From the NCBI GenBank assembly GCA_946641795.1, contig CAMPBZ010000026.1, forward strand, positions 1 to 10,429: a stretch of 10,429 nucleotides of DNA, written 5' to 3'. The stretch comes from an uncultured Clostridia bacterium (GTDB lineage Bacteria > Bacillota > Clostridia > Oscillospirales > CAG-272). This document shows, in pieces, positions 1 to 5,055 of the stretch. Numbering within the stretch: the first letter of the stretch is position 1; every line of letters begins with the position of its first letter. The position numbers and the translations under genes were made by a program. Below the pieces are notes generated by a model. The model saw only the letters and a list, made by a program, of their open reading frames with translations. It searched no databases and was not told the origin of the DNA.

Positions 1-686
1 TGATCCGCAGGATCACCGAAGCAACGACCATTCCCTGGATCCGCATTCTTTACTGCTACCCCGACAAGATTACCGACGAACTGGTTGCCGAACTGAAAAA
101 CAACCCCCGTCTTGTCAAATACATTGATCTGCCGCTCCAACACATCAGCAACGACGTGCTGCGCCGCATGAACCGCCGCGGCGACGCCAAACTGATCCGC
201 GAGGTGCTCTCCAAACTGCGCCGCGAGGTGCCGGGCATCGTCATTCGCACCACCTTCATCGTCGGCTTTCCCGGCGAGACCGAAGCCGATTTTGAGGAGC
301 TTTGCGCCTTTTTGAAAGAGCAAAACTTTGACCACGCCGGCGCCTTTGCCTACTCCCGCGAGGAGGACACCCCCGCCTACGATTTTCCCGACCAGATTGA
401 CGAGCAGGTCAAGCAGGACCGGCTGGATATTCTGATGCGCGCGCAGGCCGAGATCAATGAAAAACTCAATCAGGGCAAGATCGGCAGCACCCTTCGTGTG
501 CTTTGCGAAGATTACGACCCCGCCGCCGGCGTTTATTACGGGCGTGGCGAGGCCGACGCGCCGGAAATTGACGGCAAAGTGTATTTCCGCTCCAAAAAGA
601 AAATTGCGCCCGGCACCTTCGTTTCGGTCCAAGTGACCGAGGCGCTGGACTACGACCTTTCGGGCGACGTGATCTCGATAGAATAA
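1..686 (+). CDS. rimO: Ribosomal protein S12 methylthiotransferase RimO, C-terminal half (5' end outside window)
   Basis: RimO is a cytoplasmic radical-SAM enzyme with two [4Fe-4S] clusters that adds a methylthio group to a conserved aspartate of ribosomal protein S12. The reading frame is open from base 3 and gives 227 residues before the TAA at 684-686; the family is about 440 residues, so roughly half is missing. The cluster-binding CX3CX2C lies upstream and cannot be seen. What remains is the second half of the radical-SAM barrel: the LYCYP segment, the IDLPLQH segment followed by RRMNRRGD, and the VGFPGE segment, ending in a TRAM domain of about 60 residues. The LYCYP and IDLPLQHIS wording favours RimO over its paralogue MiaB, a complete copy of which lies at 5056-6483. 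pgsA follows 18 nt downstream, so the two are probably co-transcribed. An internal ATG at 156 is not the real start, because homology continues upstream of it. Confidence 0.93.
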   Translation, partial: IRRITEATTIPWIRILYCYPDKITDELVAELKNNPRLVKYIDLPLQHISNDVLRRMNRRGDAKLIREVLSKLRREVPGIVIRTTFIVGFPGETEADFEELCAFLKEQNFDHAGAFAYSREEDTPAYDFPDQIDEQVKQDRLDILMRAQAEINEKLNQGKIGSTLRVLCEDYDPAAGVYYGRGEADAPEIDGKVYFRSKKKIAPGTFVSVQVTEALDYDLSGDVISIE

Positions 687-704
687 AACGAAAGGGGAAC
701 CGCT

Positions 705-1316
705 ATGAAACTCAATCTTCCCAACAAGCTCACCGTTCTGCGCCTGCTTTTGGTACCGGTCATTCTGGTCTTCACCATTCTGCCCTATTCCATTTGGGCA
801 AACCTTGCCGCCTTTGCGGTGTTTGGCATTGCCTCGCTGACCGACCTTTTGGACGGCAAAATTGCCCGCAAGTACAATCTGATTACCGATTTTGGCAAGT
901 TTTTGGATCCGCTTGCCGATAAGTTTATGGTCATTGCCGCCGTGTTCGGCCTGGTTTGCCGCGGCTTTACCCAGCAGGATCAATGGCTTTTCTGGGTGTT
1001 TATGGCAATGCTCATCGTCACCATCTTCCGCGAGCTTGCAGTGGCTTCCATTCGCTTGGTGGCCTCTACCACCGGCGGCGTGGTGGTCCCTGCCAATATG
1101 CTGGGCAAAATCAAAACGGTTACGCAAATGGCCTGCATTCTGCTCGGCCTTTTGGAGCCGATCGTGCATGATCTGGTGGGCAGAGCGGTTGAATTTTCCT
1201 TCAAAGGCTTCTATTTCGTCACCTATGCGGTTGCGGCTGTGGCCATTGTGTTCACCGTGATTTCGGGAATTGTGTACCTCAAAGCCTACTGGAAGTATCT
1301 TGACCCGCAAAAATAA
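705..1316 (+). CDS. pgsA: CDP-diacylglycerol--glycerol-3-phosphate 3-phosphatidyltransferase
   Basis: This membrane enzyme joins CDP-diacylglycerol to glycerol-3-phosphate, giving phosphatidylglycerophosphate, the committed step to phosphatidylglycerol and cardiolipin. The 203-residue length is normal for PgsA. The complete CDP-alcohol phosphotransferase signature D-x2-D-G-x2-A-R-x8-G-x3-D-x3-D runs from D47 to D72 (D47, D50, G51, A54, R55, G64, D68, D72), so all metal and substrate ligands are present. Hydrophobic stretches at about 10-45, 73-90, 95-115 and 165-195 fit a multi-pass membrane protein. The start is supported by AAGGGG at 692-697, seven nt before the ATG. It lies 18 nt behind rimO in the same direction, a pairing seen in other Firmicutes. 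Other CDP-alcohol transferases such as phosphatidylserine synthase share the signature, but length and context favour PgsA. Confidence 0.93.
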   Translation: MKLNLPNKLTVLRLLLVPVILVFTILPYSIWANLAAFAVFGIASLTDLLDGKIARKYNLITDFGKFLDPLADKFMVIAAVFGLVCRGFTQQDQWLFWVFMAMLIVTIFRELAVASIRLVASTTGGVVVPANMLGKIKTVTQMACILLGLLEPIVHDLVGRAVEFSFKGFYFVTYAVAAVAIVFTVISGIVYLKAYWKYLDPQK

Positions 1317-1358
1317 AGCAAAAACTTCGTTTTTTTGAAAAAAAGAGTGTAAAACCCC

Positions 1359-1387
1359 TTGCAAAAAGGGCAAAAATCGTGTAAAAT
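1359..1387 (+). promoter_or_regulatory. Sigma-A-type promoter for efp
   Basis: TTGCAA at 1359-1364 and TAAAAT at 1382-1387 are separated by exactly 17 nt inside an A-rich gap. Each hexamer departs from consensus by one or two bases. The predicted transcript would start near 1394, giving a leader of about 40 nt, too short for a riboswitch. The placement suggests that efp is transcribed separately from rimO-pgsA. Confidence 0.6.
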
Positions 1388-1433
1388 AAAAAGAGGAAAA
1401 ACGACCTTAATTTTTCATTTCCGGAGGTAACTT

Positions 1434-1994
1434 ATGGTAGTAGCAGGCGATTTTAAAAACGGCATTACTTTTGATGATGGCCAGGGCAACGTTTTGCAGG
1501 TCATCGAGTTCCAGCACGTCAAACCCGGCAAGGGCGCGGCTTTTGTTCGCACCAAGCTGAAAAACGTCATTTCGGGCGCGGTGATTGAAAGAACGTTCAG
1601 CCCCACCGATAAATTTGAAAACGCGTATATCGAGCGCAAGGATATGCAGTATTCCTACGACGACGGCGACCTGTACCATTTTATGGACACTGAAACCTGG
1701 GAAGAAACCCTTATTGCGCACGATAAAGTTGGCGATAACTTCCGCTTTGTCAAAGAGGAAATGATGTGCAAAATCATCTCCTACAAGGGCAACGTGTTCG
1801 GCGTGGAGCCTCCCACATTCGTGGAGCTTGCCGTTACGCATACCGATCCCGGTTTTGCCGGCAACACCGCCACCAACACCCTCAAACCCGCAACGCTGGA
1901 AACCGGCGCCGAAATTCGCGTTCCGCTCTTCATCAACGAGGGCGACGTCCTGAAAATTGATACCAGAACGGGAGAATATCTCTCTCGCGCATAA
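1434..1994 (+). CDS. efp: Translation elongation factor P
   Basis: EF-P binds next to the ribosomal P site and relieves stalling at consecutive prolines. The 186-residue length and three-domain layout are typical: a KOW-like N-terminal domain to about residue 62, a central OB fold to about 125 and a C-terminal OB fold. The tip loop reads HVKPGKGAAF, so K33 is the residue that many bacteria modify (beta-lysylation in E. coli, 5-aminopentanolylation in Bacillus). No modification enzyme is encoded here, so its modification state cannot be judged. The C-terminal stretch with TNTLKPATLETGA and VPLFINEGD is characteristic of the family. The start is fixed by GGAGG at 1423-1427, six nt before the ATG. 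It has its own promoter upstream, and a strong hairpin separates it from the zinc-ribbon gene downstream. Confidence 0.97.
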   Translation: MVVAGDFKNGITFDDGQGNVLQVIEFQHVKPGKGAAFVRTKLKNVISGAVIERTFSPTDKFENAYIERKDMQYSYDDGDLYHFMDTETWEETLIAHDKVGDNFRFVKEEMMCKIISYKGNVFGVEPPTFVELAVTHTDPGFAGNTATNTLKPATLETGAEIRVPLFINEGDVLKIDTRTGEYLSRA

Positions 1995-2003
1995 AAAATG
2001 CAC

Positions 2004-2028
2004 AACGGGGGAGCAACGCTTCCCCGTT
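2004..2028 (+). terminator. Hairpin between efp and the zinc-ribbon gene (partial terminator or attenuator)
   Basis: An 11-bp stem with an AAC loop: AACGGGGGAGC (2004-2014) pairs with GCTTCCCCGTT (2018-2028), with one G-T pair. It sits 10 nt after the efp stop. Only three T residues fall at or just after the 3' arm, so the U-tract is weak and termination is probably incomplete. Some read-through would let efp and the next gene share a transcript, and I see no clear promoter of the latter's own. It could also stabilise the 3' end of the efp mRNA. Confidence 0.6.
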
Positions 2029-2060
2029 TGCCTTACAAAACGAGAAAGGAATGAAATGAT

Positions 2061-2555
2061 ATGAAACTCACCGAAAAAGCTTCCTATATCAAAGGCCTTG
2101 TAGAGGGAATGGAGCTGGATACCACCACCAAAGAGGGCAAGGTGATTGCCGCCCTTTTGGATCTGACCGACGAGCTTGCCCAGGCCGTGGCCGATATTCA
2201 GGAAGATATTGAAGAAATTGACAGCGACCTGCAAGAATTGCAGGACTACGCCGAGGAACTGGACGACGACCTTGCCGACGTGGAGGACTTCCTCTCCGGC
2301 GACGAGGACGACGAAACCGAGGAGGAGGACGACGGCGACGACTTTGACGACGAGGATTGCGACGGCGATTGCGAAAATTGCAGCGGGTGCGACGATACCG
2401 AGTACTACGAAATCGTTTGCCCTTCCTGCGGCGAAACCGTCTGCTTCGATGAAACCCTCGACCCCGAAAATCTGACTTGCCCCGCTTGCGGCGAAAAATT
2501 CGGCTGCATCGTGGACGAAACCGATTTCAAAAAAATCAGCGAAGAAGAGAAGTAA
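2061..2555 (+). CDS. CD1247-type acidic zinc-ribbon protein, function unknown
   Basis: The 164-residue protein has three parts. Residues 1-75 (KASYIKGLVEGMELD onward) resemble the CD1247 N-terminal domain common in clostridia, a predicted helical and possibly coiled-coil segment. Residues 68-112 are extremely acidic and contain C100, C104, C107 and C110, a CX3CX2CX2C cluster. Residues 118-150 form a zinc ribbon with CPSC (C120, C123) and CPAC (C140, C143); C128 and C149 are extra. It has no signal peptide or membrane segment, so it is probably cytoplasmic. AAAGGA at 2045-2050 lies about 10 nt before the ATG; the ATGs at 2051 and 2056 are out of frame. As I recall it, this family often follows efp in clostridia, which would suggest a translation or RNA-related role. 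That is only a guess from context. The strong acidity argues against nucleic-acid binding by the middle segment. Confidence 0.8.
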   Translation: MKLTEKASYIKGLVEGMELDTTTKEGKVIAALLDLTDELAQAVADIQEDIEEIDSDLQELQDYAEELDDDLADVEDFLSGDEDDETEEEDDGDDFDDEDCDGDCENCSGCDDTEYYEIVCPSCGETVCFDETLDPENLTCPACGEKFGCIVDETDFKKISEEEK

Positions 2556-2575
2556 GAGAGAAGGGGAAGACCTTG

Positions 2576-2670
2576 GGGGAGGGGAAAACTTTTTTGCAAA
2601 AACCCGGCAAGCCGGGAGCCAGTTCTTGGTTTGCAGAAGTGATTTTATAACGCAGAAAAAATTCTCCCCC
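2576..2670. repeat. Imperfect outer inverted repeat around an internal hairpin unit
   Basis: GGGG-AAAAC-TTTTTT-GC (2581-2597) is roughly complementary to GC-AG-AAAAAA-TT-CTCCCC starting at 2652 (about 13 of 17 positions). The arms flank the unit at 2603-2635. The arrangement looks like an older G-rich/T-rich palindrome interrupted by a second repeat, but its boundaries are uncertain. Confidence 0.4.
2603..2635 (+). repeat. Hairpin repeat unit, left copy
   Basis: The unit starts with the hairpin CCCGGC-AA-GCCGGG (2603-2616) followed by a 19-nt tail ending TTTGCA. Its reverse complement recurs at 2784-2817: 27 of 33 aligned positions match, with one 1-nt gap. One matched pair of differences is compensatory and keeps the hairpin intact. 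Confidence 0.65.
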
Positions 2671-2683
2671 TCGCGCTCCCCTA

Positions 2684-2725
2684 CTTTCAAAAAACTCCCA
2701 AACGAGTTTTGGGAGTTTTTGAAAG
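2684..2725. repeat. Long near-perfect inverted repeat
   Basis: CTTTCAAAAAACTCCCAAA (2684-2702) pairs with TTTGGGAGTTTTTGAAAG (2708-2725) around a 5-nt loop: 18 bp with one bulged A. It is nearly symmetric, so it could form a hairpin in transcripts from either strand. The AT-rich outer stem and T-rich 3' arm could help stop transcription arriving from the zinc-ribbon gene 129 nt upstream. Confidence 0.7.
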
Positions 2726-2739
2726 TGGCAACATATACT

Positions 2740-2764
2740 GCTCCGGGTGGGGCTTTATTTTTTT
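2740..2764 (+). terminator. Probable intrinsic terminator downstream of the zinc-ribbon gene
   Basis: A short GC-rich stem GCTCC/GGGGC (2740-2744 with 2749-2753, one G-T pair, GGGT loop) is followed immediately by an 11-nt tract with ten T residues (2754-2764). The orientation is right to end transcripts of the efp/zinc-ribbon genes. The stem is only 5 bp, so strength is uncertain, but the T-tract is the best in the island. Confidence 0.55.
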
Positions 2765-2783
2765 GGCTTTACAAGACCGGTTT

Positions 2784-2817
2784 TGCGAACCAAAGAATTG
2801 GAACCGGGCTTGCCCGG
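2784..2817 (-). repeat. Hairpin repeat unit, right copy (inverted)
   Basis: This is the inverted partner of 2603-2635. It carries the hairpin CCGGGC-TT-GCCCGG (2804-2817) preceded by a tail starting TGCGAACC. The two copies face each other across about 150 nt, so they could also pair with one another as a large cruciform. Confidence 0.65.
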
Positions 2818-2920
2818 GGCCGCGCCGGCTGTGGCGAATGCCACAGCACAAGAAAGAGCAACGCGCAAAATGCGCGGTGCTCTTTCTTTCTACGCCCGCG
2901 TTCCGCGGGCGGGCGCGGCC
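2818..2920. repeat. Potential four-way-junction palindromic element
   Basis: A closing stem GGCCGCGCC/GGCGCGGCC (2818-2826 with 2912-2920, 9 bp, no mismatch) encloses three hairpins in a row. The first is CTGTGGC-GAAT-GCCACAG (2829-2846). The second is a 17-bp stem with one A-G mismatch (2850-2888, AAA loop). The third is CGCCCGCG-TTC-CGCGGGCG (2893-2911), which shares one or two bases with the closing stem's right arm at the junction. Almost every base in the 103 nt is paired. I cannot tell whether it acts as RNA, as cruciform DNA, or is simply a stack of repeats. Confidence 0.6.
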
Positions 2921-2944
2921 GGATGCTCATTTTGCTTTTTTCGC

Positions 2945-2991
2945 CTCATCCACCGCAAGCGGTCCCCCTTCCCCTGCGAGGGGAAGGCGCC
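2945..2991. repeat. REP-like palindromic repeat unit
   Basis: The unit begins CTCATCC, then has ACCG-CAAG-CGGT (2952-2963) and the perfect 9-bp hairpin CCTTCCCCT-GCG-AGGGGAAGG (2967-2987). From memory, very similar units beginning CCTCATCC and ending in an AGGGGAAGG palindrome are scattered in large numbers between genes in Faecalibacterium-like clostridia. I cannot check that here. Translation of such units yields spurious proline-rich peptides. Confidence 0.6.
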
Positions 2992-3075
2992 AAGCCCCAT
3001 TCGGAACGAAAAACATGGCCATTTTCAAAAAGCCACAAGCCATTCGTTTCAAAGTTCTTTTAGTGGGTGGGGGAT

Positions 3076-3126
3076 GCAAGGGGGCGGGAGGTTCTTTCTT
3101 TCAAGAAAGTCCTCCCGCCCCCTTGC
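3076..3126. repeat. Long GC-rich hairpin at the 3' end of the acyl-CoA ligase gene
   Basis: GCAAGGGGGCGGGAGG (3076-3091) pairs perfectly over 16 bp with 3111-3126. Inside, a second stem CTTTC/GAAAG (3094-3098 with 3105-3109) continues the structure past a small T-T internal loop. On the minus strand it starts 20 nt after the ligase stop, the usual place for a terminator. Neither strand shows a U-tract after it, so it may work as an mRNA 3'-end stabiliser, a weak terminator, or be another dispersed repeat. Confidence 0.65.
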
Positions 3127-3145
3127 GGTTTCCCAATCCTCCCAA

Positions 3146-4849
3146 TCAATTCACCAAATGGCGTTTGATTTTGCGGGAAGTGGTTTTTTCGAATTCGGTA
3201 TAGCGGAATTCGACGTTGCGGATTTGTTTATAGGAAACGAGTTTTTTATTCATTTTCTCGACCTCGGCGCGAATGGTGCGCTCGATGGTTTCGTGATCTT
3301 CGGCGTCCTTAAAGTCTTCCAGTTTGGGGAAGACGATGGCGGTCAGCACCAAAGTTCCGTCGGCGGCGGTGCGGGCGAGCACAACCGATTCGGCCACCGA
3401 GCACTGGTTGGCAATGTACTCCTCGATCTCTTCGGGGAAGACGTTTTTGCCGTTTTCCAGGACGATGACGAACTTTTTGCGGCCGGTAATGTAAATGTAG
3501 CCGTCCTTATCCATATAGCCAACGTCGCCGGTGCGGAACCAGCCGTCCTCGGTGAAGGCCTCGGCGGTGGCTTCGGGGTTTTTGTAGTAGCCGAGCATTA
3601 CGTTGGTGCCCTTGGCGATGATCTCGCCCTCGTCAAATCCGGCGTCGTTCTTGTGGTCGGCATCAATGCGCACGGTGCAGGAGGGAACGGCGGGACCGAC
3701 CGAGCCGCGTTTGGGCGCAAAGTAGGGGTTAACGGCAATGAGCGGCGAGCATTCGGTAATGCCGTAGCCCTCGCTGATCTGAATGCCGAACTCATAGAAG
3801 ACGTCGGCAATTTCGGGGTTGAGGGGAGCGCCGCCGCAAACGATTTTTTGGAGCGAGCCGCCGAAGGCCTCGTTGACCGATTTGAAGAACTTGCGGCGCA
3901 GGTCAATGTTCACGACGCGCAGACCGTGCGAAACTTTGAGCATCATTTTAAGCAGACCGCTCTTGCCCTTCTTTTTGGCCTCTTCCCAAATCTTTTTGTA
4001 CATGGTGGTCACAAAAAGCGGGACCAGAATAAGCCCGGTGGGCTTGAAGAGCGCAAAGTTGCGGAGCACGCGTTTCAGGCTGTCGTTAATGGCAATGTTC
4101 ATACCGTAGTTCAAGCCGGCAATCATAATGGCAAGCTCGTAGGTATGGTGAATGGGAAGCACCGAAACAATGCGGTCCTCGCAGGAGAAATTGACCGTTT
4201 CGCAGGCGGCGTTCACGGTGGTAACAATGTTCCGCTCCGAAAGCATGACGCACTTGCTGGTGCCGGTGGTGCCGGAAGTGAACAGCATTTCAACCATCCG
4301 GTCAACGTTTGTGCAGGGCGGGTACTGGTAGCCCTTTGCCGCTTCGGCCGCACCAAGCTCCATCAGTTTGGAAAAGTGGAGCACGCGGTCGCTCTCCGGC
4401 ATTGTTTCGTCGGGCGAGATGGGAATGACCCGGCTGACGGTTGCGTGACCTTCCACCAGCGGGGCAAATTTTTGGTTCATACAGGAAGAGAAGACCACGG
4501 CGTCGGCCTCGGCAATTTCCAAAAAGCCGAAGATCTCGTTGGAGTCCAGCTCGCGGTCCATCGGAATTGCAACGCCGCCGGCGGCAACCACCGAAACGTA
4601 GGTGGTCACCCACTCTACCGAGGTCTCGCCGATAATGGCAACGCGCTTTCCGGCAAGTCCGGCAGCGGCAAGCCCGGCCGCCTCGCGGCGAATGCGGTCG
4701 GCAAGCTCGGCGTAGGTCATTGTTAAAATTTCGTGCTGTTTGTTCAGCCAGCGAAAAGCGATACGATCTTCAAAAGACGCCAGTTTTTGCGCAAACTGCG
4801 CCATTGATGTAATGGGCGTGTAAATACGCGGTGTTTTTTTGGGTGCCAT
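3146..4849 (-). CDS. AMP-forming acyl-CoA synthetase, long-chain fatty acid type
   Basis: Members of this ANL-superfamily branch activate a carboxylic acid, usually a fatty acid, with ATP to an acyl-adenylate and then transfer it to coenzyme A. The 567-residue protein has every core motif: the phosphate loop TSGTTGTSK (191-199), GGAPL (339-343), the adenine-site motif GYGITE (361-366), WFRTGD with D442, the hinge region GRKKF (456-460), and the C-terminal KTTSRK with K560 as the likely adenylation lysine. No carrier domain is fused and no signal peptide is visible. Substrate chain length cannot be read from the sequence. The start is fixed by AGGAGG at 4858-4863, eight nt before the ATG. It is transcribed alone, away from miaB, and converges on the repeat island. 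It might feed exogenous or recycled fatty acids into lipid synthesis, but an acyl-ACP synthetase or an aromatic-acid CoA ligase cannot be excluded. Confidence 0.85.
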   Translation of the reverse strand: MAPKKTPRIYTPITSMAQFAQKLASFEDRIAFRWLNKQHEILTMTYAELADRIRREAAGLAAAGLAGKRVAIIGETSVEWVTTYVSVVAAGGVAIPMDRELDSNEIFGFLEIAEADAVVFSSCMNQKFAPLVEGHATVSRVIPISPDETMPESDRVLHFSKLMELGAAEAAKGYQYPPCTNVDRMVEMLFTSGTTGTSKCVMLSERNIVTTVNAACETVNFSCEDRIVSVLPIHHTYELAIMIAGLNYGMNIAINDSLKRVLRNFALFKPTGLILVPLFVTTMYKKIWEEAKKKGKSGLLKMMLKVSHGLRVVNIDLRRKFFKSVNEAFGGSLQKIVCGGAPLNPEIADVFYEFGIQISEGYGITECSPLIAVNPYFAPKRGSVGPAVPSCTVRIDADHKNDAGFDEGEIIAKGTNVMLGYYKNPEATAEAFTEDGWFRTGDVGYMDKDGYIYITGRKKFVIVLENGKNVFPEEIEEYIANQCSVAESVVLARTAADGTLVLTAIVFPKLEDFKDAEDHETIERTIRAEVEKMNKKLVSYKQIRNVEFRYTEFEKTTSRKIKRHLVN

Positions 4850-4906
4850 AGAAAAAACCTCCTAAATCAAAGGGACGCAAGCCGCTTGGAAAAACGGTTT
4901 ACCTTT

Positions 4907-4935
4907 ATTATAACAAAAAAAGGAAGATTTGTCAA
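4907..4935 (-). promoter_or_regulatory. Consensus sigma-A promoter for the acyl-CoA synthetase gene
   Basis: Read on the minus strand, TTGACA (4935-4930) and TATAAT (4912-4907) are both perfect consensus hexamers, with a 17-nt spacer that is mostly T. The predicted start near 4900 gives a leader of about 50 nt. Such a match suggests strong basal transcription unless an operator restrains it. Confidence 0.85.
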
Positions 4936-4952
4936 GGCTAAAAAAGTTGCGC

Positions 4953-4967
4953 GCGGGAATTGCCCGC
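4953..4967. promoter_or_regulatory. Inverted repeat between two divergent promoters, possible operator
   Basis: GCGGG-AATTG-CCCGC is a 5-bp-arm inverted repeat in the 38 nt between the two -35 elements, where a dimeric regulator could control both directions. It is short and GC-only in its arms, so chance is a fair explanation, and I do not recognise it as a known operator. Confidence 0.25.
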
Positions 4968-4973
4968 CGGTTG

Positions 4974-5002
4974 TTGACTTTTCTTTTTTGGTATGATATA
5001 AT
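4974..5002 (+). promoter_or_regulatory. Extended -10 sigma-A promoter for miaB-ricA-mutS-mutL
   Basis: TTGACT (4974-4979) and TATAAT (4997-5002) are 17 nt apart, and TG at 4994-4995 adds an extended -10 element. The predicted start near 5009 leaves a leader of about 47 nt before miaB. It is the only clear promoter for the plus-strand cluster in the second half of the window. Confidence 0.85.
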
Positions 5003-5055
5003 AAAACAGAATATATGCTTTTTTAGAAACGCGCGTTCGGAACCGAGGTGAAACC

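Larger units (their letters stand above)
2556..3145. other. 590-nt repeat-rich intergenic island between convergent genes
   Basis: No credible protein gene is present. Open frames across the middle translate to low-complexity, proline- and arginine-rich strings produced by the palindromes, and they have no convincing ribosome sites. The region instead holds at least seven inverted repeats of different types, listed separately below. It lies between the 3' ends of the zinc-ribbon gene (+) and the acyl-CoA ligase gene (-), a position where dispersed palindromic repeats tend to be tolerated. An AT-rich stretch with only weak imperfect repeats lies at about 3000-3060. Confidence 0.8.

Noticed and set aside
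1320..1336. A-rich/T-rich hairpin with a CTTCG turn after pgsA as an intrinsic terminator
   Set aside because: The stem is essentially A-T pairs with one C-G pair and a 3-nt loop, too weak to support; the T-run may be just part of the AT-rich promoter region.
1407..2690. A long minus-strand open frame opposite efp and the zinc-ribbon gene; similar long frames lie opposite miaB (5023-6474) and opposite ricA-mutS (6825-8684)
   Set aside because: Strong codon bias in the real genes leaves few antisense stops. The antisense translations show no family features, and the sense genes are unmistakable.
2818..2920. tRNA or tmRNA gene, suggested by the cloverleaf-like fold
   Set aside because: It has no T-loop consensus, no anticodon arm of the right size and no acceptor geometry; the middle hairpin is a 17-bp stem with a 3-nt loop.
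2556..3145. CRISPR array or insertion sequence in the repeat island
   Set aside because: There are no regularly spaced direct repeats, no transposase fragment and no target-site duplication that I can see; the repeats are of different palindromic types.
2626..3203. Open frames of about 145 and 164 codons across the repeat island that could be called hypothetical proteins
   Set aside because: Their sequence is generated by the palindromes (strings such as PHPPQAVPLPLRGEG), there is no convincing ribosome site, several frames are open at once, and one runs into the antisense of the ligase gene.
2747..4726. A 659-codon plus-strand open frame opposite the acyl-CoA synthetase gene
   Set aside because: It is an antisense shadow. 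The minus-strand frame has all AMP-ligase motifs, a good ribosome site and a consensus promoter, while the plus-strand translation is low-complexity and rich in G, V, H and N.
5037..5046. Small hairpin overlapping the miaB ribosome site as a translational switch
   Set aside because: Only four base pairs with a 2-nt loop; not stable enough to claim.
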